DNA of 48,133 bases from Chthonomonas sp035294505. Its GTDB lineage: Bacteria; Armatimonadota; Chthonomonadetes; Chthonomonadales; Chthonomonadaceae. Below are positions 16,833-26,003 of the stretch, in pieces. The stretch is taken from contig NZ_DATGKU010000259.1 of NCBI RefSeq assembly GCF_035294505.1, forward strand, positions 1 through 48,133, given 5' to 3'. The number at the start of each line of letters is the position of its first letter. Position 1 is the stretch's first letter. A program made the position numbers and the translations under genes. A model generated the notes under the pieces. The model made no database searches. It was not told the origin of the DNA and worked only from the letters and a program-made list of their open reading frames with translations.

Positions 16833-17120
16833 ATGTCCGAGAACCAACCTAAAGAACAACAGAGCGCGTTCGTGGCCGTTTATGAGGCCGCGAACGTAGA
16901 GGAGGCCTTGGCTCTTCGCGCCACGTTGGAAGCGGAAGGCTTTGCCGTGCTGCTTCCTTCCGATGGCGTGAACCCCGTGCTCGGCGCGCTTCATGCCTCC
17001 GTAGCCGACCTGGTGCCCCTCGCGCTTTACGTGCCTGCCGAGCAAGCCGCAGAGGCACGCGCCCGAATCGCCTCCCTGACCTCAGGAGAGGACTCTGCAA
17101 CGGAGGAGGAACAGAGCTAG
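16833..17120 (+). CDS. DUF2007-like small protein
   Basis: A 95-residue acidic protein with the DUF2007 pattern: FVAVYEAANVEEALALRATL, then EGFAVLLPSDG, and a last strand and helix around LYVPAEQAAEARARI. The fold resembles PII-like signalling proteins, and databases label it putative signal-transducing; the ligand is unknown. A hydrophilic tail follows (SGEDSATEEEQ). It ends 7 bases before metG, so the two are probably translationally linked; metG has no ribosome binding site of its own at normal distance. Confidence 0.75.
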   Translation: MSENQPKEQQSAFVAVYEAANVEEALALRATLEAEGFAVLLPSDGVNPVLGALHASVADLVPLALYVPAEQAAEARARIASLTSGEDSATEEEQS

Positions 17121-17127
17121 AAACACG

Positions 17128-19149
17128 ATGGCGGTTTCTGCAAAAACGACTTACTACGTTACCACGCCCATCTACTATGTGAACGGTCAACCCCATATCG
17201 GCACGGCGTTAACGACGGTGGCTTGCGATGCCATTGCGCGCTATCGGCGACTGTGTGGTCAGGCGGCCTTCCTTCTAACGGGAACCGATGAGAACGGCAC
17301 CAAAATTCAAGAGGCCGCCGAAAAGGCCAACACCGATACCATGCTCTTCGTGGATCGGCTTTCGGCTGCCTTTCAAAAGAGCTGGCAGGAGTTGCATATT
17401 GCAGCCGATGGTTTTATTCGCACCACCGAACCTCGCCATCGCCGCGCCGTGCAGGAGTTCTTTCGACGCCTGCGCGATAGAGGCTATGTCTACAAAGATA
17501 TTTATGAAGGTTGGTACAGCGTTAGCGATGAGACCTTCTATCGTGATAGCGATGTGGAAAACGGCGTGGCCAAAGAGACGGGGAAACCGGTTATAAGGGT
17601 AAAGGAGGAGAACTACTTTTTTCGTCTCTCTGCTTTTGCCGATAAACTCCTCGAACACATCCACGCCCACCCCGAATTCTTGCTGCCAGACTTTCGCCGA
17701 AACGAGGTGATCCGTTTCATCGAAGAGGGGCTACGCGACATCTGCATTACGCGCGCCAACCGAGGTTGGGGCATTCCCTTCCCGGAGGATGAGAGCAAGG
17801 TCATCTATGTTTGGTTCGACGCCCTCATCAGCTATCTCTCCGGCATCGGTTGGCCGGATGACCCCGCCTGGCAGACCCGTTGGCCAGCGGACCTACACTT
17901 CATGGGCAAAGAGATTTTTGTGCGCTTTCACGCCACCCTTTGGCCGGCCATGCTCATGGCCGTAGGCCTGCCGCTGCCCAAACAGGTCTATGCGCACGGC
18001 TTCTGGACTATTCCGGGGCTGAAGCCTGGGGAAAAGGCGGGAAAATCCACCGGAGGGTTGCCGCATCCCACATCGTTCAGCCGCTTTTTGGCGGAGCGCG
18101 CCGGCATAGATTTTGACCTTGCTGCCGACGCACAGCGCTACCTTCTGTGTCGTGAGATGAACTTCGGGCTTGACACCGAGTTCAGTGTGGAGAGCTTTTT
18201 GCGACGCTTTAACACCGATCTCGCCAACGATCTGGGCAACCTGCTAAACCGCACCTTAAATATGGTGAACCGCTATACCGGTGGCTTCATGGAGAACGTG
18301 CAGCTTGACTCGGAGATCGGTGCGCTTGCCGCAACAGTGTATGAAGAGTATCAGAAGGCGATGGCCGAGTTTCGCCTTAATGGGGCCCTCGAAGCCGTGT
18401 TTCGGCTGGTAGGGCGCATGAACAAATATTTGGATGAAAAAGCGCCTTGGTCGCTGGCAAAGGCTGCCGAGTCGGGCGATGCAGCTGCTGCTGCTCAGTT
18501 GCGCACGGTGCTTGGCACCAGCCTAGAAGCCACGCGTTTGAGTGCGCTGCTGCTCTCTCCGTTTATGCCCGTTGCATCGGAGCGGCTGCTGGCGCAAATG
18601 GGTCTTTCTCCGGCGTCTACTGCCGGCCCTCAAGCTCTGAAGTGGGGGGCTGCAGGCAGCACCTGGCAGGTTAAGGCGCCCCAACCGCTCTTTCCGCGCA
18701 TTCAGAACCTTAATCTCTCAGAAAAGGATATCGCAACGCTCATGACACCTCCTGAAGATGCCGAAACACAAGCGCGTCCGTCGGGGACGCCCGTGCCTCC
18801 TGAAGAGATCGCCACAAGTGCCCCGAACATCTCTATTGAAGAGTTTCAGCGTGTGCAGCTGGTGGTGGGCGAGGTGCTTGCTGCCGAGCCGGTGCCCAAC
18901 ACCACCAAACTGCTCCGCCTTACCGTCCAGCTCTCTGAGGAGGACGTGCGCACCATTCTGGCCGGCATCGCCGAGTTTTATAAACCGGAGGAGCTTGTGG
19001 GGCGCCAGGTGGTGATTGTGGCGAACCTCCAGCCGCGACGCATGCGCGGCATCGAGTCGCAGGGCATGCTGCTGGCTGCGGATGTGGATGGGCGGGCGGT
19101 GCTGCTTCAACCCGATCGGCCCGTTCCTAACGGCACGCGCGTGCGCTGA
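17128..19149 (+). CDS. metG: Methionyl-tRNA synthetase with variant KMSKS motif
   Basis: A 673-residue class I synthetase that charges tRNA-Met. The HIGH-type motif is PHIGT (residues 22-26). The catalytic core, the alpha-helical anticodon domain (NRTLNMVNRYTGG, NKYLDEKAPWSLAK) and a C-terminal tRNA-binding OB domain (about 565-673, ending RMRGIESQGMLLAADVDGR) are complete. Two things are odd. The KMSKS loop reads KAGKS (303-307) within an enlarged GLKPGEKAGKSTGGLP segment. The connective-peptide cysteines of zinc-containing MetRS forms are missing (GWYSVSDETF instead of GWY...C..C). As the only MetRS seen here and otherwise well conserved, it is presumably active. Confidence 0.93.
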   Translation: MAVSAKTTYYVTTPIYYVNGQPHIGTALTTVACDAIARYRRLCGQAAFLLTGTDENGTKIQEAAEKANTDTMLFVDRLSAAFQKSWQELHIAADGFIRTTEPRHRRAVQEFFRRLRDRGYVYKDIYEGWYSVSDETFYRDSDVENGVAKETGKPVIRVKEENYFFRLSAFADKLLEHIHAHPEFLLPDFRRNEVIRFIEEGLRDICITRANRGWGIPFPEDESKVIYVWFDALISYLSGIGWPDDPAWQTRWPADLHFMGKEIFVRFHATLWPAMLMAVGLPLPKQVYAHGFWTIPGLKPGEKAGKSTGGLPHPTSFSRFLAERAGIDFDLAADAQRYLLCREMNFGLDTEFSVESFLRRFNTDLANDLGNLLNRTLNMVNRYTGGFMENVQLDSEIGALAATVYEEYQKAMAEFRLNGALEAVFRLVGRMNKYLDEKAPWSLAKAAESGDAAAAAQLRTVLGTSLEATRLSALLLSPFMPVASERLLAQMGLSPASTAGPQALKWGAAGSTWQVKAPQPLFPRIQNLNLSEKDIATLMTPPEDAETQARPSGTPVPPEEIATSAPNISIEEFQRVQLVVGEVLAAEPVPNTTKLLRLTVQLSEEDVRTILAGIAEFYKPEELVGRQVVIVANLQPRRMRGIESQGMLLAADVDGRAVLLQPDRPVPNGTRVR

Positions 19150-19170
19150 AGGTTAAGAGGGTAGCGCCAA

Positions 19171-20412
19171 ATGCCCCTCAAGCGGTTACCGTTTAGCGGC
19201 TCATCCTTTGCCTTCTGGTGGGTCATGCGCAAGGACTTGCGCATTCTTTTTCGCGACCGCACGGCCATGGTCTTTATTTTTGGGCTGCCTCTCATCTTTG
19301 CATTGATCTTTGGGCTTGTTTACTCTAAAGCCGGCAGGCAAGGTGGAGCGGGCATTTCCTTGCGGCTTTTGGTGGTGAATAACGATGAGGGAACTAGCTC
19401 TAAAGTTTTTCTCACCGCATTGCAGCAGATGGGGATGCATGTGGTTCCAACCCAAAGCATCGGGCATCTCAGAGAGGCTGTGCTTACCGGCAAGTATCCG
19501 GCCGGGCTTGTTATCCCCTCCTCCTTCACGGCGCTGCTGCAGGGGTGGGCCGATCGTGCCGTTATGGGGCAAGATGCACCCTCCGTGCCGCTGCTCGTCT
19601 ACATCGATCCGGCTCAAACCCAATTCGAGCCGCTGACAAAGGCCTCTATGGAGAGCGCCGTTCAACGTGCTTTGGCGCCTCTTATTCGGAATGCGGTTCT
19701 GCAGAAGGTCCCACCCCTCTACCGCAGCTTTGCCCAAAGGATGTTGGGGCGGCAAAGTCAGCAGTCTCCGGTGGCTTTATTGGTGCACGACAAAGCGCTT
19801 ATTAAGGGGGCTGCGGCGCCAAGTCCAGGCGATCAGGTGATGCCTGGGCTGATTATCTACTTCATCTTCTTTATGGCCAACAGTGTGGCCGTAACGCTTA
19901 TTCAAGAGCGTCAGGAGGGCACTTTGCGTCGCATGCGCTGCGCCCCTATCTCTCCCGGCCAAATTCTTGTGGGCAAAATGTTCGCGCGGGTTGTGATAGG
20001 GGCTATTCAGGTCGCAATGTTGATGGAGCTTGGAAGGGCCTTCTTGCACTTCTCCGTCGGCACGGCGTTTTTCGGTCAGGTGTTGATCATCGCCCTGTGT
20101 CTATTTGCTGCCGTAGGGCTTGGCCTGCTGATTGCGGCCGTTGGACGCACGCAGGAGCAGATACAGGGGCTTACCACGCTCGCTCTATTGCTCATGGGGT
20201 TTCTCTCCGGCTGTCTTATCCCTAGGGAGCTGTTGCCTCGTCTTGTGCAACAGCTCAGCTACATTACCCCTCATGCTTGGGCCTTAGATGCCTATAACGA
20301 TCTTCTCTTGCGCCATCTTCCGTTCTCCGAGGCGGCCATGCCCATGTTCATCCTCACCGGGTTTGGTGTCATCTTTTTTGTGCTCGCCCTAATGCGCTTT
20401 CAGTATGATTAG
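19171..20412 (+). CDS. ABC-2 type transporter permease
   Basis: A 413-residue integral membrane protein of the ABC-2 family. It has one N-terminal membrane segment (residues about 30-48), a large extracytoplasmic domain (about 50-220), then five or so segments (for example MPGLIIYFIFFMANSVAVTL, LIIALCLFAAVGLGLLIAAV, FILTGFGVIFFVLALM). The phrase RQEGTLRRMRCAPISPGQIL is the usual coupling region between segments. The substrate is unknown: multidrug efflux, lipid or polysaccharide export are all possible. No ATPase partner gene is adjacent, which is unusual; it may be encoded elsewhere. GAGGG lies about 9 bases before the ATG. The 233 bases after its stop, up to the convergent gene, show no gene. 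Confidence 0.82.
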   Translation: MPLKRLPFSGSSFAFWWVMRKDLRILFRDRTAMVFIFGLPLIFALIFGLVYSKAGRQGGAGISLRLLVVNNDEGTSSKVFLTALQQMGMHVVPTQSIGHLREAVLTGKYPAGLVIPSSFTALLQGWADRAVMGQDAPSVPLLVYIDPAQTQFEPLTKASMESAVQRALAPLIRNAVLQKVPPLYRSFAQRMLGRQSQQSPVALLVHDKALIKGAAAPSPGDQVMPGLIIYFIFFMANSVAVTLIQERQEGTLRRMRCAPISPGQILVGKMFARVVIGAIQVAMLMELGRAFLHFSVGTAFFGQVLIIALCLFAAVGLGLLIAAVGRTQEQIQGLTTLALLLMGFLSGCLIPRELLPRLVQQLSYITPHAWALDAYNDLLLRHLPFSEAAMPMFILTGFGVIFFVLALMRFQYD

Positions 20413-20645
20413 GCGTTCTTTTTGAGGCATTTTGATCAGAAAAGCTCGTTCCTTATCAGACTGATGTTAAAGAGAGTATGTCGAGATGTTTAGAGCGGAA
20501 ACTGGTTGCGCTGCCTGGCAGGGGTGTTGTTGCGGCGAATTCCTATTTCAGAGACTGGCTTGTGAAGGGCCTCTCGATTTTCTTTGGAGTTCTATCTCGA
20601 ATGGAACGGAGACAAGGAGATGCAAAAGCGAGATAAGAGATTAAT

Positions 20646-21794
20646 TTAAGCCGTATATTCCCTTCCGCGCCAGCGAATGGGTTCGCGACGCATATGCCGC
20701 CACCAGGAGGCCCACTGCACCGCAATCAGCAGCAGAATGGAAAGCGGGTGTAACCAAACAGCTTTTCTATGGCCGAACCGAGTTGCTTGCATCCAACGAA
20801 GAGAGAGAATAAGCCCCACCTGAAGACAAACAAGCCAACCCCAGAAGGGGAAGAGATGTTTCGTGATCGCCTGGGCGACCGCATCCAGGAGAAAGAGGAA
20901 GGGCAGCAAGAAGAGACCGAGTTGCAGACCCGTCATGATGAGCAAAGCAGGAAAGCTGCCTAAGCCCTCGTAGGCGTTGCGGGTGAACCCCCTCCATAGA
21001 GCGCGGCCGCCTTCGTACATGCGACATGAAATAAGATGGCTGGCATCGCAGAGGCGAACGGCATATCCGGCCGCTTTCACACGCCGCGCCAGCTGCAACC
21101 CATCGTGAAACGAGTGGGGAATGGCAGCGTGTCCACCACAAGCGCGGTAGGCCTCTGCCGAAAACAACTCCACCTGTCCACAAGCGGCAGCAAATTGGGG
21201 ACGTGGGTTCTCCCAAACCGAACGAAGAGGCAGAAAAGTGAGCACAAGAAAATGGATCATGGGCACTGCCACCAGCTCCCAAAAAGAGCCGGCCTCTTGG
21301 CGAGGAAAGGTTGAGACCATGCCGGCCTGATGCTGCTGCGCATAGGCGAGCAGAGAACCAACGAATTCCGGCGCCGTGCGGGTATCGGCGTCAAGGAAGA
21401 GCAGCCACTCTGTCCCCTTTGCCAAAGCGTGTTCCGAAAGCTGATGACAAGCCCATACTTTGCCGGCCCAACCGCCGGGCAGAGGCCTTCCGGTAAGCAG
21501 TTTTACGCGGGTGTCGCGTTGGGCATAGGCGCCCACGATGGCGGCCGTATCGTCCTCCGAGCCGTCGTCGAGCACACAAAGCGTGAAATGCGGCCAGCAT
21601 TGGGCGAGCAGGCCATCAAGACACGCTGCTATCTGTTCGGCTTCATTGCGGGCAGGCAGCAGGATGTAGAGAGCGGTAGGACTAGGTAGGGAGTGAGCAG
21701 GAGGCCTTGCATAATCCCTCAAGTTGCGTCGGCTTAGCCCCCAGAATGCAAGCAACAACAGGGCTACCAGAGTCTGGTAGGAAAGAGATAACAT
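20646..21794 (-). CDS. Membrane GT2 glycosyltransferase (HpnB/CrtQ-like)
   Basis: A 382-residue membrane-bound family 2 glycosyltransferase. An N-terminal membrane segment precedes the GT-A domain (LPARNEAEQIAACLDGLLAQ, VLDDGSEDDT). The metal-binding DxD is in FLDADT (Asp135/Asp137), and a GRPLPGGWAGKVWA segment is shared with hopanoid- and carotenoid-associated glycosyltransferases. Two to three membrane helices follow from about 275. It could glycosylate a polyisoprenoid, hopanoid or carotenoid; the sequence does not decide. It starts 13 bases after the TPR gene and is the last member of the probable dapL operon. Confidence 0.78.
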   Translation of the reverse strand: MLSLSYQTLVALLLLAFWGLSRRNLRDYARPPAHSLPSPTALYILLPARNEAEQIAACLDGLLAQCWPHFTLCVLDDGSEDDTAAIVGAYAQRDTRVKLLTGRPLPGGWAGKVWACHQLSEHALAKGTEWLLFLDADTRTAPEFVGSLLAYAQQHQAGMVSTFPRQEAGSFWELVAVPMIHFLVLTFLPLRSVWENPRPQFAAACGQVELFSAEAYRACGGHAAIPHSFHDGLQLARRVKAAGYAVRLCDASHLISCRMYEGGRALWRGFTRNAYEGLGSFPALLIMTGLQLGLFLLPFLFLLDAVAQAITKHLFPFWGWLVCLQVGLILSLRWMQATRFGHRKAVWLHPLSILLLIAVQWASWWRHMRREPIRWRGREYTA

Positions 21795-21807
21795 CGTTTA
21801 CTACTCT

Positions 21808-22974
21808 TCAAAATAAATCCTCTGTATTGTCTGAAACGTCTACTTCGTTGTTTCTCTCTCCAGAGGCCCATTCAGGGAAACACCACGCATCGGGCAAAAT
21901 GGGGTCGGAGCGGCCTTCCATTTCCGCCTCAGCGATAAGGCGCAGTAGTTTCTCAGCCTGTTCATTGTAGAAAGCGTACGTCTGCAGGTCGAGAATCTGG
22001 TGGCAAAGTGAGGCCGTACGGGCGTAGTTAGCCCGTGCGGCGAAGACACCCGCCTGGATGATCAGGGCATCGGCATAGTCGTCCGGATCCAAATTAAGCA
22101 GGATAGAGTGTTCTGCGAGGCGGCGAGCGCGATCGAAATCCCCCTGCAGAAGCGCTTTGAGGGCCAGCGCACGCAAAACAAAGGAGCGATAGAAACCTTC
22201 GATCAGGGACAGTTTCTTGCCTATCTCTCGCTCGTAAGCCTGAGCGACGTCAAAACGGCGACGACAAGCCCAACAACGAAGTATTTGCGCTTTCGCGTGT
22301 AGAATGGCCTGTTCAGGCCGAGGGACGTCCATGCGCAGCCTATCCCGCGCTTCCTGAGCGAGTTCCATAGATTGCTTTAGATCGTGTTGGAAGTAACGGC
22401 ACAGACTTTTCATCATAAGGGCATGACGATAGACCGATTCCAGGCCGCCGATGAGGAGCGATGCTAAGGGATCTCGCCCGAGCACGATGATCTTATCCAA
22501 GAGTTCTTCCGCTTTGGCAAAGTTACCTACCGCAAAGTAGACTTGCGAAGCCACTGCCAGCATGGTTAGCTCTCCGTGCGTGTTCTGACGCGCCTTCATC
22601 TCTTGTTCAACGAGGGAGACCGCTTCCTCATGCCGGCGCTCGTAGAGCAGTTGCATGATCTTCACCGCCGGCGCTTCGGAGATAAAAGGTGGCTTCGGGT
22701 TTGCGCGTTCGTAGTAAGCATAGGACTCGTCTACATAAGGCGCGGCACAGTCGAACATATAGAGATAGTGGTAGATTTTTGCAATCATTAAGGCCGCCTC
22801 TGCCCTCAGTTTTGTGGAGAAGGAGCTAACGGCGTAAAACCGGCGCGCCAGATTTAAGGCTTTCTGAAACTGCCTAGTGTAAAATTGCTTATAGGCGAGA
22901 CGGCGCAAAAGAAACGGCAGACTCACCATCGCCATAACCGCTGCGAGCAGTAACTGTAGAAGGAGAAGCCCCAT
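21808..22974 (-). CDS. Membrane-anchored TPR-like protein, function unknown
   Basis: A 388-residue protein with one N-terminal membrane segment (LLLLQLLLAAVMAMVSLPFLL region) followed by an all-helical body. Repeated helix pairs with A/L/Y spacing suggest divergent tetratricopeptide repeats (for example YKQFYTRQFQKALNLARRFY, and NFAKAEELLDKII). The C-terminal 25 residues are acidic. It probably serves as a membrane-tethered protein-interaction scaffold. It starts 5 bases after the hydrolase stop and is followed by the glycosyltransferase after 13 bases, so it is embedded in one transcription unit. No specific partner can be named. Confidence 0.65.
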   Translation of the reverse strand: MGLLLLQLLLAAVMAMVSLPFLLRRLAYKQFYTRQFQKALNLARRFYAVSSFSTKLRAEAALMIAKIYHYLYMFDCAAPYVDESYAYYERANPKPPFISEAPAVKIMQLLYERRHEEAVSLVEQEMKARQNTHGELTMLAVASQVYFAVGNFAKAEELLDKIIVLGRDPLASLLIGGLESVYRHALMMKSLCRYFQHDLKQSMELAQEARDRLRMDVPRPEQAILHAKAQILRCWACRRRFDVAQAYEREIGKKLSLIEGFYRSFVLRALALKALLQGDFDRARRLAEHSILLNLDPDDYADALIIQAGVFAARANYARTASLCHQILDLQTYAFYNEQAEKLLRLIAEAEMEGRSDPILPDAWCFPEWASGERNNEVDVSDNTEDLF

Positions 22975-22979
22975 GGCGT

Positions 22980-23765
22980 TTATCTCTTTCCTTTGGCTCC
23001 GTTGGACGAGGCCAAATGATTCTTATAGAAATCGAGGATGGTGGCGATGGTGTCGTCTTCGTTAAGCAAGGCGGTTCCGTGCTCAGAGCCGGGAAGCACC
23101 TTCAGCAGATGGTTGTTGCCGGGCAGTAGTTCGCCGATCTGTTGCGGCCCGTTGTCGGCGATGGAATCGCCCTGATCGTGCAGAATGAGGGTGGGGGTGT
23201 TGCAGCGCCGGGCCGGCGTAAGGGCATCTAGCCCATGGTAGTTGGCGCCAGGCGAGAGCAGAACCAGAGCTTTTACCTGCTGAGGATGGGAGGCGGCATA
23301 GATGAGGGCGTTATTGGCACCGTAGGAGGCGCCGGCCAACCCAATGGGGCCTTTTCCCCGCAGAAAGGCAATAGCGGCGGCGATGTCGCCAGAGGTATCC
23401 CAAGGGGCATCCGCACCGGTCGGCCCCGGCCCTTGTGTGGAGCGCCCGGCCCCACGTTGATCGATGGCCAAAGCCACATAACCCGCTTTTTGAAGGGCTT
23501 TGGAGAGCGGCTCCCAGTCGGAAGCCTGCCCTCCGCGTTGGTGCAGCAGAATAACGGCCCCCTGCGAAGGCCCTTTGGGGAGGTAGAGATCGCCCACGAT
23601 CGTCCAGCCATCCCTTGTGTGAAAAGAGACGGTTCGTACGGAACCGGCTGTCGGTGCCGAGGCAATGGGCGCTTTAGGAGCGCTGCCGGAGTGGGCCGAG
23701 CAACCGCCGGTTGCTCCCAAGAGCAACAGAGCTAGTACGAGAAAGGGTTGAAAGCGGCACCGCAT
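22980..23765 (-). CDS. Alpha/beta hydrolase, probable lipoprotein
   Basis: A 261-residue alpha/beta-hydrolase. The N-terminal hydrophobic stretch ends in LGATGGC, so Cys22 is a probable lipidation site, making this an envelope protein. The catalytic triad is readable: Ser147 in the nucleophile elbow GASYG, Asp200 in HDQGDS, and His229 in GSEHGT. The oxyanion-region phrase LLHQRGG is also present. It resembles dienelactone-hydrolase/esterase-type enzymes; the natural ester or peptide substrate is unknown. GAGGAGG lies 5 bases before the ATG. It lies 18 bases downstream of dapL and 5 bases upstream of the TPR gene. Confidence 0.8.
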   Translation of the reverse strand: MRCRFQPFLVLALLLLGATGGCSAHSGSAPKAPIASAPTAGSVRTVSFHTRDGWTIVGDLYLPKGPSQGAVILLHQRGGQASDWEPLSKALQKAGYVALAIDQRGAGRSTQGPGPTGADAPWDTSGDIAAAIAFLRGKGPIGLAGASYGANNALIYAASHPQQVKALVLLSPGANYHGLDALTPARRCNTPTLILHDQGDSIADNGPQQIGELLPGNNHLLKVLPGSEHGTALLNEDDTIATILDFYKNHLASSNGAKGKR

Positions 23766-23783
23766 CGTCTCCTCCTCAAGAGC

Positions 23784-24968
23784 TTAGCTACGATTTTTTT
23801 GACCCAGCACCCGGCCAATGCGCTCCACGGCCTCTCTTAGGCGCTCTCCTTCGCGATCTCCGAGCACGGTAAGCGACATACGCACGTAGCCCTCGCCATG
23901 CTGCCCATAGCCGGTTCCTGGGATAACGTTCACACTGGCTTCCTGAAGAAGGAAGCGCGCAAACTCCGCGCTGGTGAACCCTTCCGGCACACGCGCCCAC
24001 ACGTAGATGGTGGCCTCCGGCTTACGGACGCGCCAGCCCAGGGCATTCAGTCCATCGCAAAGGATGTCGCGTCGCTTTTTATAGAGGTTCAGCGTGGGGG
24101 TGTTGTCTACATGCAGCAGGGCGTGTGCTGCGGCCAACGAGATGGCCGGAAACTGCTTGCTATCGAGGTTCGACTTCAACTTGTTCAGTAGGCCGACAGC
24201 ATCGGGGTTCCCCACCGCAAAGCCGATGCGCCAGCCCGTCATGTTATACATTTTGGAAAGGGAGTGTAGCTCGATGGCCACCTCTTTGGCACCTTCCACC
24301 TGCAGTACGGAAGGGGGAGGCGATTCGTAGTAAACATCTACATAGGCCGCATCGTTTACCAGCAGCAGCTCATACTGTTTAGCAAAGTCCACGGCCTTAC
24401 GGAAAAATTCGAGCGAAGCCACCGCCGATGTGGGGTTATTGGGGTAGTTAAGCCAAAGAATCTTGGCGCGTTTTGCCACATCGGAAGGAATGGCCTCTAA
24501 ATCCGGCAAAAAGTGGTTCTCTTCTAACAAGGGGAGCGCATAGGCCTCGGCACCGGCCAAAAGGGTGTTGACACGCGGCACCGGATAGGCTGGGTCGGGA
24601 CAAAGCGCGAGATCACCGGGGTCGAGATAGGCCCAAGCCAAATGCGCGAGGCCTTCCTTACTTCCTATCAGCAGAAGGGCCTCCTTGTCGGGGTCAATCT
24701 CCACTCCGAAACGGCGGTGCATCCAGGTGGCCACGGCCTGCAGGAAAGGAGTCCATCCCGCGGGAGTTTCGTCGTAGCGATGGGTAGTAGGGTCGTGTGC
24801 GGCCTGTTTGAGGGCTTCGATGATCGGCACCGGCGTGGGCTGATCGGGGTCGCCAATGCCGAGGTCAATGAGGTCGCGCCCTTCCGCGAGGGCTTTTCGT
24901 TTTAGGGCCGCGATCTCCCCAAAAAGGTAGGGTGGTATCTTCTCCAAGCGTCGAGCGGGAGCTATCAC
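23784..24968 (-). CDS. dapL: LL-diaminopimelate aminotransferase
   Basis: A 394-residue class I PLP aminotransferase of the DapL type. It converts tetrahydrodipicolinate directly to LL-diaminopimelate, bypassing the succinylase route to lysine and peptidoglycan. The family hallmark HSLSKMYNMTGWRIGFAVGN is present, with the PLP lysine at Lys239. DLGIGDPDQPTP near the N-terminus and LNYPNNPTSAVAS also fit. The start codon is GTG at 24966-24968, preceded at 11 bases by AAGGAG. Downstream genes (hydrolase, TPR, GT2) follow within 20 bases each. A close relative acting on another amino acid cannot be fully excluded. Confidence 0.85.
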   Translation of the reverse strand: MIAPARRLEKIPPYLFGEIAALKRKALAEGRDLIDLGIGDPDQPTPVPIIEALKQAAHDPTTHRYDETPAGWTPFLQAVATWMHRRFGVEIDPDKEALLLIGSKEGLAHLAWAYLDPGDLALCPDPAYPVPRVNTLLAGAEAYALPLLEENHFLPDLEAIPSDVAKRAKILWLNYPNNPTSAVASLEFFRKAVDFAKQYELLLVNDAAYVDVYYESPPPSVLQVEGAKEVAIELHSLSKMYNMTGWRIGFAVGNPDAVGLLNKLKSNLDSKQFPAISLAAAHALLHVDNTPTLNLYKKRRDILCDGLNALGWRVRKPEATIYVWARVPEGFTSAEFARFLLQEASVNVIPGTGYGQHGEGYVRMSLTVLGDREGERLREAVERIGRVLGQKNRS

Positions 24969-25130
24969 GCAAACTATCTCCTTAGATATTGATTCCCTTT
25001 TAGTCTACCCGAATGCCGCCGGAGAAACGAAAAGCTCCCCAGAGGGCGCGGTACCTCGCATTTTTCTGCTCCCTTCGCGTATACTCTCTTTGAGGAGCAT
25101 GGTGATAAGTACTTTGAAGAGTTCAAGACG

Positions 25131-26003
25131 ATGAGCGCGCGAAAACGCTGGGCGGCATGTATGGAGTCGGCACGTCGCGGCGCCCGCACGTTAGTGATGG
25201 GCGTGCTGAACGTAACCCCCGACTCGTTTTCGGACGGTGGGCGCTACTTTGCCCCAGAGAAGGCGGTGGAGCACGCTATTGAGATGGCCAATGCGGGGGC
25301 CGACATCCTCGACATCGGGGGCGAATCCACACGGCCTGCTACCTTCACTTCCAACCGCCCTCTGCCCGCCGAAGAGGAGTTACGACGCATCCTCCCCGTT
25401 GTCGAGGCTCTGCGTGTGCAGCTGCCGGATATGCCCATTTCGGTAGACACCTACAAGGCGGAGGTGGCTCAAGCGGCTTTGGAGCGAGGCGTCGTTTTGA
25501 TCAACGACATCAGTGCGCTGCGCGCCGATGCACAGATGGCCTCGGTGGCACAACGGTTCGACGCTTGGGTATGCCTTATGCACATGCCAGGGCTACCTAC
25601 AGCCCTTCCGTCTGCGCCCCATTATGAGGATGTGGTGCGCGAAGTGGTTGAGCACCTGCGTGAACGGGTGAAAAGCGCGGAAGCGGCAGGGATCGCCCCT
25701 AACAGAATCCTCATTGACCCCGGCATCGGGTTCGGTAAAACACCCGCTCAAAACCTGGAGCTACTGCGTCGTTTGCCGGAACTGCTGCAGCTAGGCTACC
25801 CTCTGCTGGTGGGCACCTCCCGGAAGTCGTTTATCGGAAAGGTGCTTGGAGGTCTACCGCCAGAAGAACGCCTGGAGGGGACGGCGGCCACGGTGGCATT
25901 GGCCATTGCCGGTGGGGCGCATGTGGTGCGTGTGCACGATGTGAAGGCGATGGTGCGTGTGGTGCGCATGACCGATGCCATCGTTCGGGGGTGGCCGGGA
26001 TGA
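25131..26003 (+). CDS. folP: Dihydropteroate synthase
   Basis: A 290-residue TIM-barrel enzyme that joins 4-aminobenzoate to dihydropterin pyrophosphate in folate synthesis, the target of sulfonamides. Both signature regions are clear: MGVLNVTPDSFSDGGRY and ADILDIGGESTRP. Further conserved stretches are PISVDTYKAEVA, LIDPGIGFGKT and LVGTSRKSFIG. No other folate gene is adjacent. A TATACT sequence at 25080-25085 may be its -10 element. The region just upstream contains a very short frame overlapping the folP ATG, and folP itself has only a weak ribosome binding site. queE follows with a 4-base ATGA overlap. Confidence 0.93.
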   Translation: MSARKRWAACMESARRGARTLVMGVLNVTPDSFSDGGRYFAPEKAVEHAIEMANAGADILDIGGESTRPATFTSNRPLPAEEELRRILPVVEALRVQLPDMPISVDTYKAEVAQAALERGVVLINDISALRADAQMASVAQRFDAWVCLMHMPGLPTALPSAPHYEDVVREVVEHLRERVKSAEAAGIAPNRILIDPGIGFGKTPAQNLELLRRLPELLQLGYPLLVGTSRKSFIGKVLGGLPPEERLEGTAATVALAIAGGAHVVRVHDVKAMVRVVRMTDAIVRGWPG

